DNA of 64,000 bases from Ancistrus triradiatus (GCA_025084515.1 JAJAGP010001662.1:106500-170499); one strand, 5' to 3'. Shown: positions 31,984 to 43,929, counted from the first letter of the stretch. Program-made: numbers and translations. Notes: a model not told the origin generated them from the sequence alone.

Positions 31984-32225
31984 ACTACAACCCCAAATAA
32001 GAAATTGTTAGGACCGTATGGAAAATACAAACAAAAAAATGCAGTGTTCCTTGCATTTACTATGACTTTTATTCATTGCAGACAGTATGGACCAAGATGT
32101 TTCATGTTTTGTCTGGTCAACTTATTAATACCCATCCATTTCTGCATTTCAGGTCTGCCAAGCATTCCAAATAAGTTGGTATGGGGGCATTTAGGGATAG
32201 TAATGAGGTTAAAAAAATAGACTTT
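31984..32225. mobile_element. T9 relic, uninterrupted copy
   Basis: Starts 'actacaaccccaaataagaa', contains 'gtatggaaaatacaaac', 'gcagtgttccttgcatttac', 'tgtctggtcaacttatt' and 'ctgcatttcaggtctgcc', and ends near 'aatgaggttaaaaaaatag'. It serves as the unoccupied reference for the T9 copy at 1533-3500. Confidence 0.6.
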
Positions 32226-34318
32226 TTGGTGTTGGTATTTGGCATTGTATATTAAAAGAACTAATTACAGATATACTCCACACCACTACAGTGGCATATC
32301 AGTGCAATAAATCACATTAACTATTACAGTAACTTAAATTTTCTAATTAGAGTAACATCAAAGGCAACACTATTTTATGGAATAAAAAAAGTGAAAAGTT
32401 TACAGGACTCCTTAAATTTTTTGACACGCTGTTAAAGTGTGTACTCTTGCAGATCTCATTGTTTTTATATAACTCTTCTGGTTTTTGGCCCTAAGTGTTT
32501 CCGTTACCGGTCTGTCTAATTTCTGTGGAGCCATTTAGGAAGGCTCAGGGAGACTTTGTAAACAGCTCTTGAGGACTTCCAGTGTACATCCACAGCACGT
32601 AGTGTTTTTCTACAATTTTCTGTGACATTTCTCCATGTGACTTTGCATAATGTGGCATGTTGTCCGTTAAATAGGGATAGGGGGAAGATGGTTTGATTTT
32701 TGGAAAAACTCTAAAAGAAGTGTAAAGCCTTAGGAAAGGTTTGCAGTTCTGGTCACTTTAGTACCTAAAAAAAAGCAATGCTTAAGTCCATAAAGAATTT
32801 TGGGGTCTGAGTAGCAACGTGTGTATCTCCTGTATCATTGCATGGTTAAGTCAACTCTGTATACACTTCAGAGGTTGTGAACAATATAATTATAATTGCT
32901 GAGGGCTTCCCTAGGTATGTACAAAGATACAGGTACAAAGTCGGTCCTATAGGTGAATGGATAGTTAGATTTTTGGAAAAACTCCAAGAATAAACCAAAT
33001 GAATGAAATGTACTGTCCTGGTACTGGTGTAATTGTTTCAGAACAGCTTTAATTGGCATGTTTTGAATTATTGATAATTACCAATGCTGCACAAATCTCT
33101 CCGCCTGTAGGCCAAGATGAACTCATCCATAGATGGCGAGATGATTTTTTTGCTCGTTGGGCCATGCCACATCCTCAACCAAGCATACCATTTCAATAGG
33201 CTGTGAAGTAATTTTTGGTGCCAATACAAACTTGTAGCACGTTACTTTTGTCAGATCACTTTAATCACAGCCAGAAGCATGAAGAACCTTGCAGGCATGA
33301 AGCCTCATCACTCACAGAGTGCAGAAACAGTTACCATAACTTTGATTATGATATTGTATGATACAGTGCAGTATATACTCACTGCATAAGCTTATATAGA
33401 CAGTACAGTAGTGTCTGTATGAGTCATTACACCGAATGGGTGCCCTTTACTTGTTGTAAATCTTAAAATTAAACTTAATTTCTGTATTTTTTCGACGCTG
33501 AATCCAATAACACACATATTTAACTATACATGGCGTCACATGGCATCCATACTAATAGCATTAGGACACAGAGCACATTTACCAAAATTTGTCTTTTTAC
33601 AATAAATAAAACATCTATAAAAAATGTTTGGTAACAAGTTCGTAAGTTGAGATTGACCTTTTCAGTCATAGTTACAATATCATTAAAGAGAGAGAACTTA
33701 CTTTGGATCTTCCCATGGTTTTCACAAGATCCAGATGATACAACTTCCTATTGAACATGTTACTTGTGGTATGTTCCATAATTTTCAGAAGTGGGAATAT
33801 GTTAGGGTAACAGGACTGAGTAGGCTAAATTATTATGGAATTCTTATGAAAAAAAATATTTTAGGCCTAGATGAGATATAGAGAGACAAAACAATGTGAA
33901 AAAAAATTTTTAATTATTATATTTCATTGTAAAGTGTAATGGTAGAGACCAGGGACAGCTAACAAATACTGTTTATTTCGGTGTTCTTGGTGGTTTTTAT
34001 TAATGTTGTCATTGATGTACCATAAATTTGCAATTATATCACTGTGCAGGATATGCTGCTTATTAATAAAATGTTTTTACATTGAGTTGTATTAATTAGC
34101 TTTACATATAATGGCCCAGAGATTAAATGCACTCATACACTAAATCAGGGGTACTCAAATGTGTGTCTTGCAGGTCCATTTACCAATTTTGCAAAGGGCT
34201 TAAGGTGCATAGAAGACAACAGAGTGAACTATGCACACAGACCCATGTCACTCTAAGTGAAGAATGTACATGCTTCCCTGAATAGGACATCACCTGTATT
34301 ATAATTTCATTCATTAAT
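32226..34318. other. No recognised feature
   Basis: About 2.1 kb of AT-rich unique-looking DNA. 'tagatttttggaaaaactc' occurs twice (about 32692 and 32969), a possible local duplication. No coding trace. Confidence 0.4.
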
Positions 34319-34319
34319 T

Positions 34320-34616
34320 TTCGTACCCCTTTAATCTAATTCTGGGGCATGGAGTGCCTTGGCATAACCAACTAGAACCAACCCTAGACAAGGCAGACAA
34401 GCACAGACACACCAACTCTCACTGGGATACCATTGGACCATCTCACCATTGGACTTATCACTGGTCTTTGAATGTGGGAGTAAACCAGAGTACCTGAAGA
34501 ATCCCATACAGACAAGGAGAGAACATGCAAACTCCACACAGTCCACGCCAGGAAACAAACCAGGGATCTCCTGAGCTTCTCAATAGCACCAACCACTTGA
34601 CCCACCATGTTGCCCC
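34320..34616 (+). repeat. H-repeat, long copy
   Basis: Includes 'cctagacaaggcagacaagc', 'ggtctttgaatgtgggagta', 'aaccagagtacctgaagaat', 'gagaacatgcaaactccac' and a tRNA-like end 'cacttgacccaccatgttg'. The minus-strand open frames over it are artefacts. Confidence 0.65.
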
Positions 34617-34619
34617 TGT

Positions 34620-34958
34620 ATTATTTAGATATGCTAAATGGAATAAGTAAAAGGCTGAGTAAATAAGAAGACACATGCACACAGAGACTGAACAGGTCTC
34701 AAGTCACACCACCATCCAAAATAGTATGTAAACACAGTATGCCACCAGCTGTTATTCCATATCATGGTATTATTTAAAATGATAGCATGTGGTTTGGGAT
34801 GTTGCCTTCATAATACAAGCTTTCAGCACTGGATGGATAGTTACTCACGATGGCCAGTTTTTACCCATATTTGTCAGGTTCTCGAGTGTGAATTTCAAGC
34901 TTTGGAGCCAAAGCAGTTCACTTATTACTTATATGTGCACATGTGGGAATGTGGTGTA
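34620..34958. other. No recognised feature
   Basis: No repeat or coding trace recognised. Confidence 0.35.
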
Positions 34959-35103
34959 CAGTACAGATATGTGCCATTTAATGTCCATCCGATCAGCGTC
35001 CATTGCTTTAAGGGCCAAGGTCTTGAAAAATGATAGTAATTTGTAATAGGAAATAAAAATCTGCCTTTTAACTAGAGACATAACAGCCTCAAAACTGCAA
35101 AGA

Positions 35104-35271
35104 CATTTACATTTACAGCATTTAGCAGACGCCCTTATCCAGAGCGACTTACAATTGATACAATCTTACAATCCAAGCTATTGTAGGTTAAGGGCCTTGC
35201 TCAAGGACCCATCAGTGGCAGCTTGGCAGAGGTGGGATTTGAACCCATAGTCCCACACAGTACCACAGTCA
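35104..35271 (-). repeat. SINE-A, head shortened
   Basis: Tail 'acatttacagcatttagcag' and 'acgcccttatccagagcgac', body 'gggccttgctcaaggaccca', B box complement 'gaggtgggatttgaaccca'. The A box region is truncated to 'agtaccacagtc'. Confidence 0.85.
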
Positions 35272-35384
35272 AAGACACTATACAATGCTGCTTGTTTAGT
35301 TTATTTAATGTCGCTCATCAGAATCAAAGGCCATTCAAAGCCAGACATAAGGTTATGCCAGCACTCATGGTTATATCAACATGG

Positions 35385-35515
35385 CACATATACTCAGGTT
35401 GGGGTCAAATTTAGCGTAACCAATTAACTTAACTCATGTCTTTGGACTGTGGGAGGACACCAGAGTACCTGGAGTAAACCCACACGGACACAAGGAGGAC
35501 ATGCAGACTCCACAT
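35385..35515 (+). repeat. H-repeat fragment
   Basis: 'catgtctttggactgtggga', 'ggacaccagagtacctggag' and 'ggacatgcagactccac' match the 3' half of the H-repeat. Confidence 0.6.
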
Positions 35516-35599
35516 GGTGTTTGTAAGTGTATGTGCCTGTCCTATTGTAAGTAGTACTTCTTTATTTGTCTCCCCGTGACTCCATGACTTTCGTTTCGT

Positions 35600-35835
35600 T
35601 CTTAGATTTATCATCTACGCCACCCAAGGAGGTTGGGTCCCATTTTGAGTCTTGGTCCTCCCAAGGTTTCTTCCTCATAACACAAGGGAGTGTTTCCTTG
35701 CCACTGTCGCCCTAGGCTTGCTCAATTTGGGATTGGACGTAGATATTAGGAGATAATCTATACTTGTAAAGTTGCTTTGAGACAATGCTCCATTGTAAAA
35801 AGTGCTATATAAATAAATCTGACTTGACTTGACTT
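35600..35835 (+). mobile_element. Non-LTR retrotransposon 3' end (probable)
   Basis: Reverse complement of 9849-10280: 'catctacgccacccaaggag', 'cccaaggtttcttcctcata', 'gcctaggcttgctcaatttg'-type blocks (here ccctaggcttgctcaattt), 'aagttgctttgagacaatgc' and 'gtgctatataaataaatctg', ending in three tgactt units. The terminal short-unit tail is what suggests a LINE 3' end. Confidence 0.65.
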
Positions 35836-36085
35836 CATCAGCTTCCGTGTTGTTCTAATAGCGTCTATCAATGCATTTTTGGCTTATGTCAAACAAAAGT
35901 ATCAGTCATTTCAATCGCTAATTAATCGCTCGTGTTTCCAGAGGTATCTCCAAAGCATTTACGTATTGTTTGCAGACAGTTTTCTTGTCAAAATACCCTT
36001 TATATGTACATTACTATAGTCTAAAAATACTATGTGACTACAGTAATATCTGGGCAACATCCATTTCAGTCGACGTCCTGTTTCA

Positions 36086-36590
36086 CTGGCAGTTTGACAG
36101 CAGCCTTACATTCTTACATGAGTGCAGGATCTTAGTCCACTTTGTTTTTTGCCAGGTTCCTGTTAAAGTTCATGCTGTCAGGTGAAGTCAAACATCCTTC
36201 CCAGCACAGCTGCTTGACTTACAAGCCTTTGTCAGTGTAAAATGTGTGAGGTCCTGTGTGCTGGGAGGACTGTGAACCAGCTGTTACATGTCCATCATTA
36301 AGCACACGTTTTTAGTCCAAGATTCTAGCTACTTATTCTCGGAAACTTCTTAAGCAAATTGAAAGCGCTAGTCTCTTTTTTTCCTTCTCCATTTTATGAT
36401 AGTGACAAAGACAAGAATATGTTTTGCAGCATCAAAGGTTTGGCTCCAATACATCTACTGTCCCCTAACCCATAAATTGGTGCCAGGTCCTATTTTTCTA
36501 GACCGAGTTATTTTTCCCGCATCCACCCTCATAATTTCCTTCTAAAACCACTGACTGACTTAGTTGGGCTCGTGATTTTATTTATTTCTC
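36086..36590. other. No recognised feature
   Basis: No repeat recognised. Start of a repeat-poor block reaching 37130. Confidence 0.35.
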
Positions 36591-37130
36591 AGAGTCCTTG
36601 ATGCCTGGTGTGAGATTTTCAGATTACTCCTTTCCGTGTTCCCAGCTATGCCATACTGAAGTGGTTTCATGCTCTATTTTAGGCCTCAGTCAATGAGAGA
36701 TTTCAATCATGTGTACGCTTGGCTGTGAAGAGAAATGCCGCAGCTTTTAAAAGTGCCTTAGAAAGATTCAAGAAAGGCAGGCGATTCTCAGTAAGCACAT
36801 TCAAAGAAGTACATGACTTAAGCACGCTAATGCATGAAGTGGATAAAGGATTAAGATTGTTCTTTCGTGTAAACACTGAGTGCTCCAGCCAGGATTTCTA
36901 AGATAATGAACATCAGGCAAAAGCATCTTCATGATTTCTGTTTTGCATGTCAATTTTGTTCTTTGAATTGCCTACTAATATCACGCAGCTGTTTGACTTG
37001 TCAATTGAAAAAGAAAAATGTTCTATGTGCTGCTGACAGATTGATCTGGAAGCTCTTCCGGAAGGCTTAGATGAAATGGCCTGACTAAAAATCCAGGTTT
37101 TTGGTTGCCAGATAGATGTCAGGCTTTCAT
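36590..37130. other. Repeat-poor block, possible exon or conserved element
   Basis: No repeat recognised. A plus-strand frame is open from 36683, directly after a splice-acceptor-like 'catgctctattttag', to the stop at 36899-36901. It encodes about 72 residues rich in Lys/Arg (RNAAAFKSALERFKKGRRFS in the middle). I do not recognise the protein. No partner exon is visible. A conserved noncoding element or chance opening is equally possible. Confidence 0.25.
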
Positions 37131-37422
37131 CGGCTAATATCAGCAACATAAGCCAAGTTTCCATCCAAACATTTCACAAATGTTATGTTATGCATATACG
37201 ACATTTCGGCATAAAAAAATGCAAATAAAGTTGTGTTTCCTTCCACTACAGTTATGTGAAGAAACTTTAGATGACATGGGCTACCACGATTAGGGGTGGC
37301 ATTGAAACAAACAAGAATTTTAGCTATATTATTTCCACCTTGTCCTAGCATAAAACCCTTTTTGCGATGTTTGTGTGTGTGTTTTTTTTTTTGCAAAAGC
37401 TTGGTGGATGGAAAACCCATTA

Positions 37423-37944
37423 TACAGTACTGTGCAAAAGTCTTAGGCTATAGGCTACCATTACATTAGATATTGTTTTAGTAGTGGTATAATGACCATA
37501 TTTAATTACAGTATTTCTCAGTCTCTTTATTAGAAAACCAGAAAATACAGAATATGTACACAGTATTAACACTAAAAACCTTCTATAGGCTACAGTGGCA
37601 AGTATTTAGTGTGACCTTCCTATGTACTTGACCAAAAGCAGCATCTGGTAGCTTCTTCGGGATGCCAAGTTGTCCCTTCTACAGTCCGAAGAAGCTTGAT
37701 CAGGAACGGTCTTTTCTGCTGTGCTTCCAAAAAAGAAATGACTTTTTGGAAGGGAATGGGGTGAAAAGGTTAAGATATGCTAAAGCTCTCAAAGATTGGA
37801 GTGAAGATCTGTGGAAAAGAGTATAATGGAGTAACAAATTCAAATATGAAATTTTTGGGTCCAATCATCACCTGTTATATATGGTCATTACACCACTGCT
37901 AAAGCAACAAATCTAATTGCCTATGACTTTTGCACAGTACTGTA
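37423..37944 (+). mobile_element. T7 Tc1-like element, internally deleted
   Basis: Ends tacagtactgtgcaaaagtc (37423) and gacttttgcacagtactgta (37944) are inverted repeats, with one mismatch over 26 bp. Length 522 bp. The interior has transposase-sense scraps ('gaaaaggttaagatatgcta', 'atttttgggtccaatcatca') but no open frame. Confidence 0.8.
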
Positions 37945-38665
37945 TGCTGCTAATGTGCTTCATAAACTGTTTTTCGGTACCCGTTCAAACATCCTAGCTA
38001 AGTACAATGTGTGATACTATCTAACCAAATCAGGTACACTGAGGCTGACCCACAGCTCCTCAGTTCAGTTCAACTACCACACAGTTTGTCTGCACAGGTG
38101 CTCACTGGGCTAGGAAATATAAAGAAGCATCTGTGAGGACACCTTGCCAACTTCAACCTTTTCATCATCAAGTTGGCCGACGAAAAAATAAGTGAGAGGG
38201 AAAATCTAGCGGGCTTCTATGTTTACCAATGTTATGAAGCACCTTTCATAGACGGAGGCCCCCTGTTTTACTGTAACACTTGGCTGTCTGTTCACCCCAT
38301 AAACCGGCCGTTTCTCCAGGCTGGCTCTTTGTCCAGTGGTTAGGATTCATCAGCTCAGAGTTATATCTCAGACCTTTTTTATATCCCACTTTCCATCTCT
38401 TTGAAGACTATTTTTCCTAGGGTTTTTTAATATTTCTTGTCTCCTTTTAGCCATCTCTGGCCATGGATTGGAATTTTGCTATTTGGAGGTTTGAATTGTG
38501 AACTAGCAGTATTTAAATAGTTGAATGAGAAAATTGTTCACATTTACAATCATTAATAAATAAACAGAAGTTTAAAAAACGTATTACCAGTCATTATTAC
38601 TGAAGTATCGACGTACTCTTCAATTAATATATAATAGGTGGCCAGTCATACAATAATTTATATTT
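37945..38665. other. No recognised feature
   Basis: Unique-looking. 38100-38400 is of balanced composition without repeats that I recognise. Confidence 0.35.
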
Positions 38666-38667
38666 TC

Positions 38668-38800
38668 CAGCATATATTAGTTACCCTTATCCACAGCAAC
38701 TCACAGTTGAGATGAGCAATTTCTCAAGGACCCAACAGTGGCAGATGGAAGTAACAGTAGCCTGTAGTTTAGTACCATAGCCACTGAGCCACCCCTGTCA
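38668..38800 (-). repeat. SINE-A, strongly diverged
   Basis: 'ttacccttatccacagcaac', 'tctcaaggacccaacagtgg' and 'taccatagccactgagccac' give the order tail, body, head in minus orientation. Confidence 0.65.
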
Positions 38801-38945
38801 TTTGTGCCCTTACTAATGTAGCCTTGTATCTTATAGTTATTCCTGAACCCAAGTGTTTCCAGAACAGACTACAAAGCCACATGATTCGGATCAGAATAAA
38901 AGCTTTACTCAAGGTGACTAATTGTATTAACCTCGTATAGAATGT

Positions 38946-39335
38946 GTACACTAGCCACTTCATTAGAGATACTGCCCTTTCTTTATTGGAGCTCGGAAAT
39001 TAGGTACATGACCACAGAGTGCAGCAGAAAATCAAGCAAGGAAGTTTCCTGTGGATCTGTTTAATTGTCAGTCCACATCAGAATGAGAAAATCAAGCCAT
39101 CTGAGCAACTTGAAATGCATGGTCACTGTGCTAGACTAACCAGTATTTCCAAAACTGCCAATCTTGTGGGATTTTCTCATGCAACTGTGTCAAGAGTTTA
39201 CAGAGGGTAGTGTGATGAAGGGAAAACATCCAGAGAAAGGGGATCCTGAGAACCTAAATAATTCATCTACGAAAAGGGGTCAGAGTAGGATGTCAAGCAT
39301 TGTTCTGATGAACAGGTGGTGCACAGTTTAACTGT
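38946..39335 (+). pseudogene. T8 Tc1-like fragment with transposase N-terminus
   Basis: Left TIR-like 'tacactagccacttcattag', then a decayed N-terminal transposase region. LTSISKTANLVGFSHATVSR is a recognisable helix-turn-helix. 'aaaggggtcagagtaggatg' and 'attgttctgatgaacaggtg' match the longer T8 copy at 45430. The catalytic region is absent. Confidence 0.75.
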
Positions 39336-40328
39336 TACCCATTTAAATTCCAGTATTTGAACTTCACTGAATACGTTTTTTGTTTTTTTGTGACTTTACA
39401 TACTAGATTAGGTAAACAAGTACTAAGGTGTTTGGATATCAAAACGTTCATCTCTATGAGCTGAAGAATTGTACATAAAGGCTGCCATGGAGGACATTTA
39501 TAACCCCTGGAGAATATTATGGGCCTTCCTTGTGGTTCCTGCTGAAGCTGTACAGTACATAAATGTCTACATGCACATCTACTATCCACAATGAGTGTCT
39601 CTGACCCTCCTCTCTACAGAATAGGTCTTTTGTATGATTGGGTTCAATTATACAATGAATTCCTATATCTGGTAGGCCAGATGAGAAGACCTGGATTGGA
39701 GATGTGAGGGTATTACTTATATCCTCCCTTGGTGGAGGATGTTGCATATGGCAGGCCATGCCAATAAAAGATTGGGAAATGGAAATGACAAATTAATAGA
39801 AAAGGGGAGAAAAATGGTCAATGTCCTTACTAATGTGTACGACACATCAATGTGTTCTGTGTTTAGACTATGAATGATTGGACTGAAAATGTTGTGTTGC
39901 CACACTGTTATTGTAATCCTGAGCCTTAGGGAATTCTCACAGCTGTGGCGAGGCTTGTGCCGTACCTCTAAAGGTAAACTGGCCTTCACACATTCTCCAT
40001 TTGGTCAAATCTCATGATATCTTCAATCCACAAAAGCACACACTGTCCTGGATTTGATTGCTTGGTATTTGAAAACATTGGCATGCCATTCCCTATTGGA
40101 TACATGGCAGTATTAAAGGAAAATATTATACTCTAGAGAAAATGTTTTCTTATTTTTATCTTTTTGGGGCTAAAGCCAGAGTAATCAGCAGAGAACCGAG
40201 AAGCCTGCAGAAACTGTGAGAGTATATGAAAAATGACCACATTTAACTCTAGTGTGCTGCATTGCAAAGATTTAGTTTTTGTTCCTCCACTTGTTTCTCC
40301 ATTTGTTTCTAACTCCATGGTGTATGAG
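39336..40328. other. No recognised feature
   Basis: Unique-looking. Overlapping minus-strand frames of 80-90 codons at 39335-39989 have no motif. Confidence 0.4.
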
Positions 40329-40330
40329 TG

Positions 40331-40529
40331 TTACATTTACATTTACGGCATTCAGCAGACGCCCTTATCCAGAGCGACTTACAATTGATACAGTCTTACC
40401 ATCTAAGCAATTGTGGGTTAAGGGCCTTGCTCAAGGAGCCAACTGTGGAAGCTTGGCAGAGGTGGAATTTGAACCCTGGACCTTTTGGTCCATAGTCCAG
40501 TACCTTAACGGCTAGGCTACCACAGTCCG
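40331..40529 (-). repeat. SINE-A, well preserved
   Basis: Tail 'acatttacggcattcagcag', 'acgcccttatccagagcgac', body 'gggccttgctcaaggagcca', B box complement 'gaggtggaatttgaaccctg', A box complement 'aacggctaggctaccacagt'. It lies 13 bp from the start of DX copy 2. Confidence 0.9.
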
Positions 40530-40542
40530 TTACACCAAAAAT

Positions 40543-41305
40543 AGAGTAGTACCTCAGTTCTCGACCACGTTCTTTAACTTGTATTAATCAAGTCCCGCAA
40601 CTCATTCAGCCGAAACATCGAATCATGTTTCTGTGATTCAGATTAACTATAGCTCTCTGTTTTTCATCTTTGTATTTATTTTTACATCTACAGTACAGTA
40701 TTCTTAGTGCAAATAATTTCACATGGGTTCTGAAAAGGTTAGAGATAACAGCCAACCAAACTGAATATGGTGAGAACCGCTGCACAGTATGATACTCTAA
40801 CACATTTGCTGGACTTTCAGGCTGAGTTTGCCAGTAGAGTAAGTGTTTTGGTTTTACTTTTCACTTTCAATCCATTATTCACTAAATTACATAAGATTTT
40901 TCAACACTGTTATGAAAAAGCTCTGTGTTAATTATTTTGGCCAACTGTAGGTCAATGTAATTGTTTTAAACATTAACTACGTATCATTACTTATCATATT
41001 CTTTCCATATCTCCGCTATTAGACACAATAGACCACTCTACCAAACACTCCTTAAACTCCTTAGTTCATGTTACATTTAAGTTATGAAGGATTTGCCGAA
41101 ACATATCCCCATCATAAATCAGGGAGCACCTGTACAATACAACTCCATTAAATGATATAATGTCTTATACAGTGTGGATTTTTGGGGGTCTGGAATGGAT
41201 TCATTCAATTTGCATTATTCCTTATGGGGTAAAATTGCTCGGTACTCACCGTACTCGATGTGACTTCTGGAACAAATTAACAACTACAACCAAGGTACCA
41301 CTGTA
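40543..41305 (+). repeat. DX repeat, copy 2 (both ends present)
   Basis: Left terminus 'agtagtacctcagttctcga' and right terminus 'caaggtaccactgta' are imperfect inverted repeats (right end complement tacagtggtaccttg). About 763 bp. The interior matches copies 1 and 3, and includes 'gctcggtactcaccgtactc' near the right end. No open frame of note. Confidence 0.65.
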
Positions 41306-41544
41306 AAGCTAATTCTCAAATACAAAATAATCTGCAACTGTTCTAACCATGATCTATGGATGGTTCTTGTGAGGGGAGTGCAGATCCAGCACATGCAATT
41401 CACTATAGTAGAAAGAGCTGCTCATCAACATCATTTTGGTGCTTATAAGGAGTGCAATGCCAGTCAGATGTTGTACGGCATTTAGTCTGCTCATGCTGAT
41501 GCTGTGTGTGTTTAATATTTTTTTTGTGCCAGATGCTGTGCTGT

Positions 41545-41848
41545 TACAGTGGTGCTTGAAAATTTGTAAACCCTTTAGAATTTTCTATATTTCTGCATAA
41601 ATATGACCTAAAACATCATCAGATTTTCACACAAGTCCTAAAAGTAGATCAAGAGAACCCAGTTAAACACATGAGACAAAAATATTATACTTGGTCATTT
41701 ATTTATTGAGGAAAATGGTCCAATATTACATATTAGTGAGTGGCAAAAGTATGTGAACCTTTGCATTGAGGATCTGGTGTGACCCCCCTGTGCAGCAATA
41801 ACTGCAACTAAATGTTTCCTGTAGCTGTTAATCAGTCCTGCGCAGTCC
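41545..41848 (-). mobile_element. T1 TIR plus end of transposase
   Basis: Starts tacagtggtgcttgaaaat, includes the entire TIR to 'agtgagtggcaaaagtatg', and the final codons of the transposase (complement of 'gtgcagcaataactgcaact'). It ends after 'ctgttaatcagtcctgcgca'. The rest of the element is missing. Confidence 0.9.
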
Positions 41849-41849
41849 T

Positions 41850-43178
41850 CCAATATACTTGTATATGCTTTTATACGATAGTTGTCTGATGCTTATCCCA
41901 TTAATTGTATAAGGGGCGTAAAGGGGCATGCGTCTGTTTATTCACTCGGGTTGTGGTGAGTCTACATTCCCCAGTTCCCCTCGATGCTGTGCCCTGCTAA
42001 AGGTACAAAGGTATCTTTGTGAAGGTAAACAGCTAAAGGCATGCAAGTGGGCTGATGCTTGCAGCCACGTTTCTCTCTTAAAGTGGAAATGTTTTGCTGA
42101 CCTTATGTTTCTGGTGTTAACAGCGCAGGCAGCCCAGTTGTGCAAACATGTCTACCAAAACTTTCTGCTACAGTGAGGAAGGTGGAAAGTAAGTGCTCTA
42201 TAAGTCTCACTATCTGTGAGCCAATGTATGAATGAATGACTGTATGAATGATGTAAGACCAGACATACTACTAGATGTAAGGGCCCACAAGGGTACATAA
42301 ACTCCACTATCTGAGCACCAGAAAATGGTTTGGGATTGCAAATATTCAAATAGTGGGAGCTTATTTCCATTATTTCTTATGTGAAAATTCCATCACCTTA
42401 AAAACTCTTCCTACCTACATGTGTGCTTTCTAATGGGTTCTTCCGTTTAGGTTGCTGCCTAGTAAATGCTTCTTTAGTGTTCCTCTATTTGCATAGTGGA
42501 TGTGTGGTATGCCTACATAATCTCATTTCCAATAATCATTTTTCATAACAAACCAGCAATCATTAGCCAACAATTAAACATATTCCATTAGACTGGGCAG
42601 CAAAACCTTAACTTTTTTTGTCCTACAAGCAAAAAAGAATTTATTTGTATTACGTATTCACAAAGTACACTTAAAATATGTAATAATTTACTTCTAAAAT
42701 GTAGAACTGTATCCATATTGTCTTCTACCTGTTCTACATTTGCACCACCGGACTCATCTTTTTTTTTTAAGTACATTTCAATTTATACAACAGGCAGAAA
42801 TACCAATCCAGGTCATTTTTGGGTTCTCGCCAAACCACCAAACCTACATGGCATGAATGTTTTGCCCATGTTGTCAGAAACCAGACACGTGTAACACAAC
42901 AAATATGGGAGACTCAACTTTGAACCTGGTTACCCACTTCATATGCAAAGTAATTGTCATAGCATTTGTAATTAGGGCTTTGAAAAGGCAATTTTAAATA
43001 TCCACTCACCACAGATGTCACAGAAAGAATTAAGACTACTTATGTTACTTTAAAAATGTGGATGGGCTATCATCGTGACACGTAAATACACAAAAGCACA
43101 ACTTTTTCATCAGAGTGGAAAAAATCACACATTGTGCTCTAGCCCAGCAACTAAGAGTAGCAACTAAATAATATATAT
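41850..43178. other. No recognised feature; possible unique element at 41890-42180
   Basis: 41890-42180 is more balanced in composition and open on both strands (82 codons plus, 67 codons minus). This suggests low stop density rather than a gene. I recognise nothing else. Confidence 0.3.
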
Positions 43179-43179
43179 A

Positions 43180-43225
43180 TACAGTGGCACTTAAGTTTGT
43201 GAACCCTTTAGAATGTTCTATATTA
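43180..43225 (-). mobile_element. T1 terminal scrap
   Basis: 'atacagtggcacttaagttt' and 'gaaccctttagaatgttcta' match the outer 45 bp of the T1 TIR. It then passes into TA/TG simple sequence. Confidence 0.75.
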
Positions 43226-43229
43226 TATA

Positions 43230-43244
43230 GTGTGTATATATATA

Positions 43245-43276
<32 letters not shown>
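43230..43276. repeat. (TA)n/(TG)n microsatellite
   Basis: Short tatata tract followed by about 30 bp of pure TG ending at 43276, directly after a T1 terminus. Confidence 0.9.
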
Positions 43277-43278
<2 letters not shown>

Positions 43279-43279
43279 C

Positions 43280-43928
43280 GAAAGTTACTTCCAAACTTCA
43301 ATTGCAATGGCTTGTAGCATTTCATAAGAAATGTTCTGAAATATTGGCAAGCATGTATTGTGTACAGTTTCCTAGATATATTGTACAAATCACTTTCAAG
43401 CAAAAACTGCTATATCTAAAAGTTGAATCTCTACTGTACAATTACAAATGTAGCTATTCAGAAACTTCTCCAAGAGATTATGTTACCAAACAAGGTTAAG
43501 GGCTAAAAAATGTGTCAGTGTCATGTAGACTGAAAGCTCTTGGCTTGTGCCCAGTGTGTGGGGTGTGTGTTAATGTGTAACATGCAGACTTGGATATGAA
43601 TTCCATTTGCTTTCCCTTGATCTGTCATGTTATACATTTGTAATGCAAAGCTGTGGTTTGTGGTTCAGGCTCTAAGAGGTTCATTAACAGTTGGCAACAC
43701 ATTTGATGGATTGAAGGCAAATTAATTCATGAATCAGTGTTTTGTTATTTTGTCATTAACTGGCTCCGCTGCAGCGTACAATGCATATGTATGACATTTT
43801 TTAATTTATGGTAAATGTAGACAGTTTTACTGCATTTTTGCACTTTTTCTGCCCCATGACAAACTAACTAAAGTGTTAATTTGTGTCCCCACTGTCAAGA
43901 TGAAGTGCTCTTTTGGCCTGCTCACCCA
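43280..43928. other. No recognised feature
   Basis: No repeat or coding trace recognised. Confidence 0.4.
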
Positions 43929-43929
43929 G

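Larger units (their letters stand above)
34960..36085 (+). repeat. RX repeat copy carrying three other repeats
   Basis: Left part 'acagatatgtgccatttaat', 'gtccatccgatcagcgtcca'. Middle 'tttgtaagtgtatgtgcctg' and 'tcctattgtaagtag'. Right part 'tttttggcttatgtcaaac', 'tgtcaaaatacccttta' and 'gactacagtaatatctgggc'. Between these lie a SINE-A (35104-35271), an H-repeat fragment (35385-35515) and a LINE tail (35600-35835). The order of RX blocks matches 5698-7215. Confidence 0.6.
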
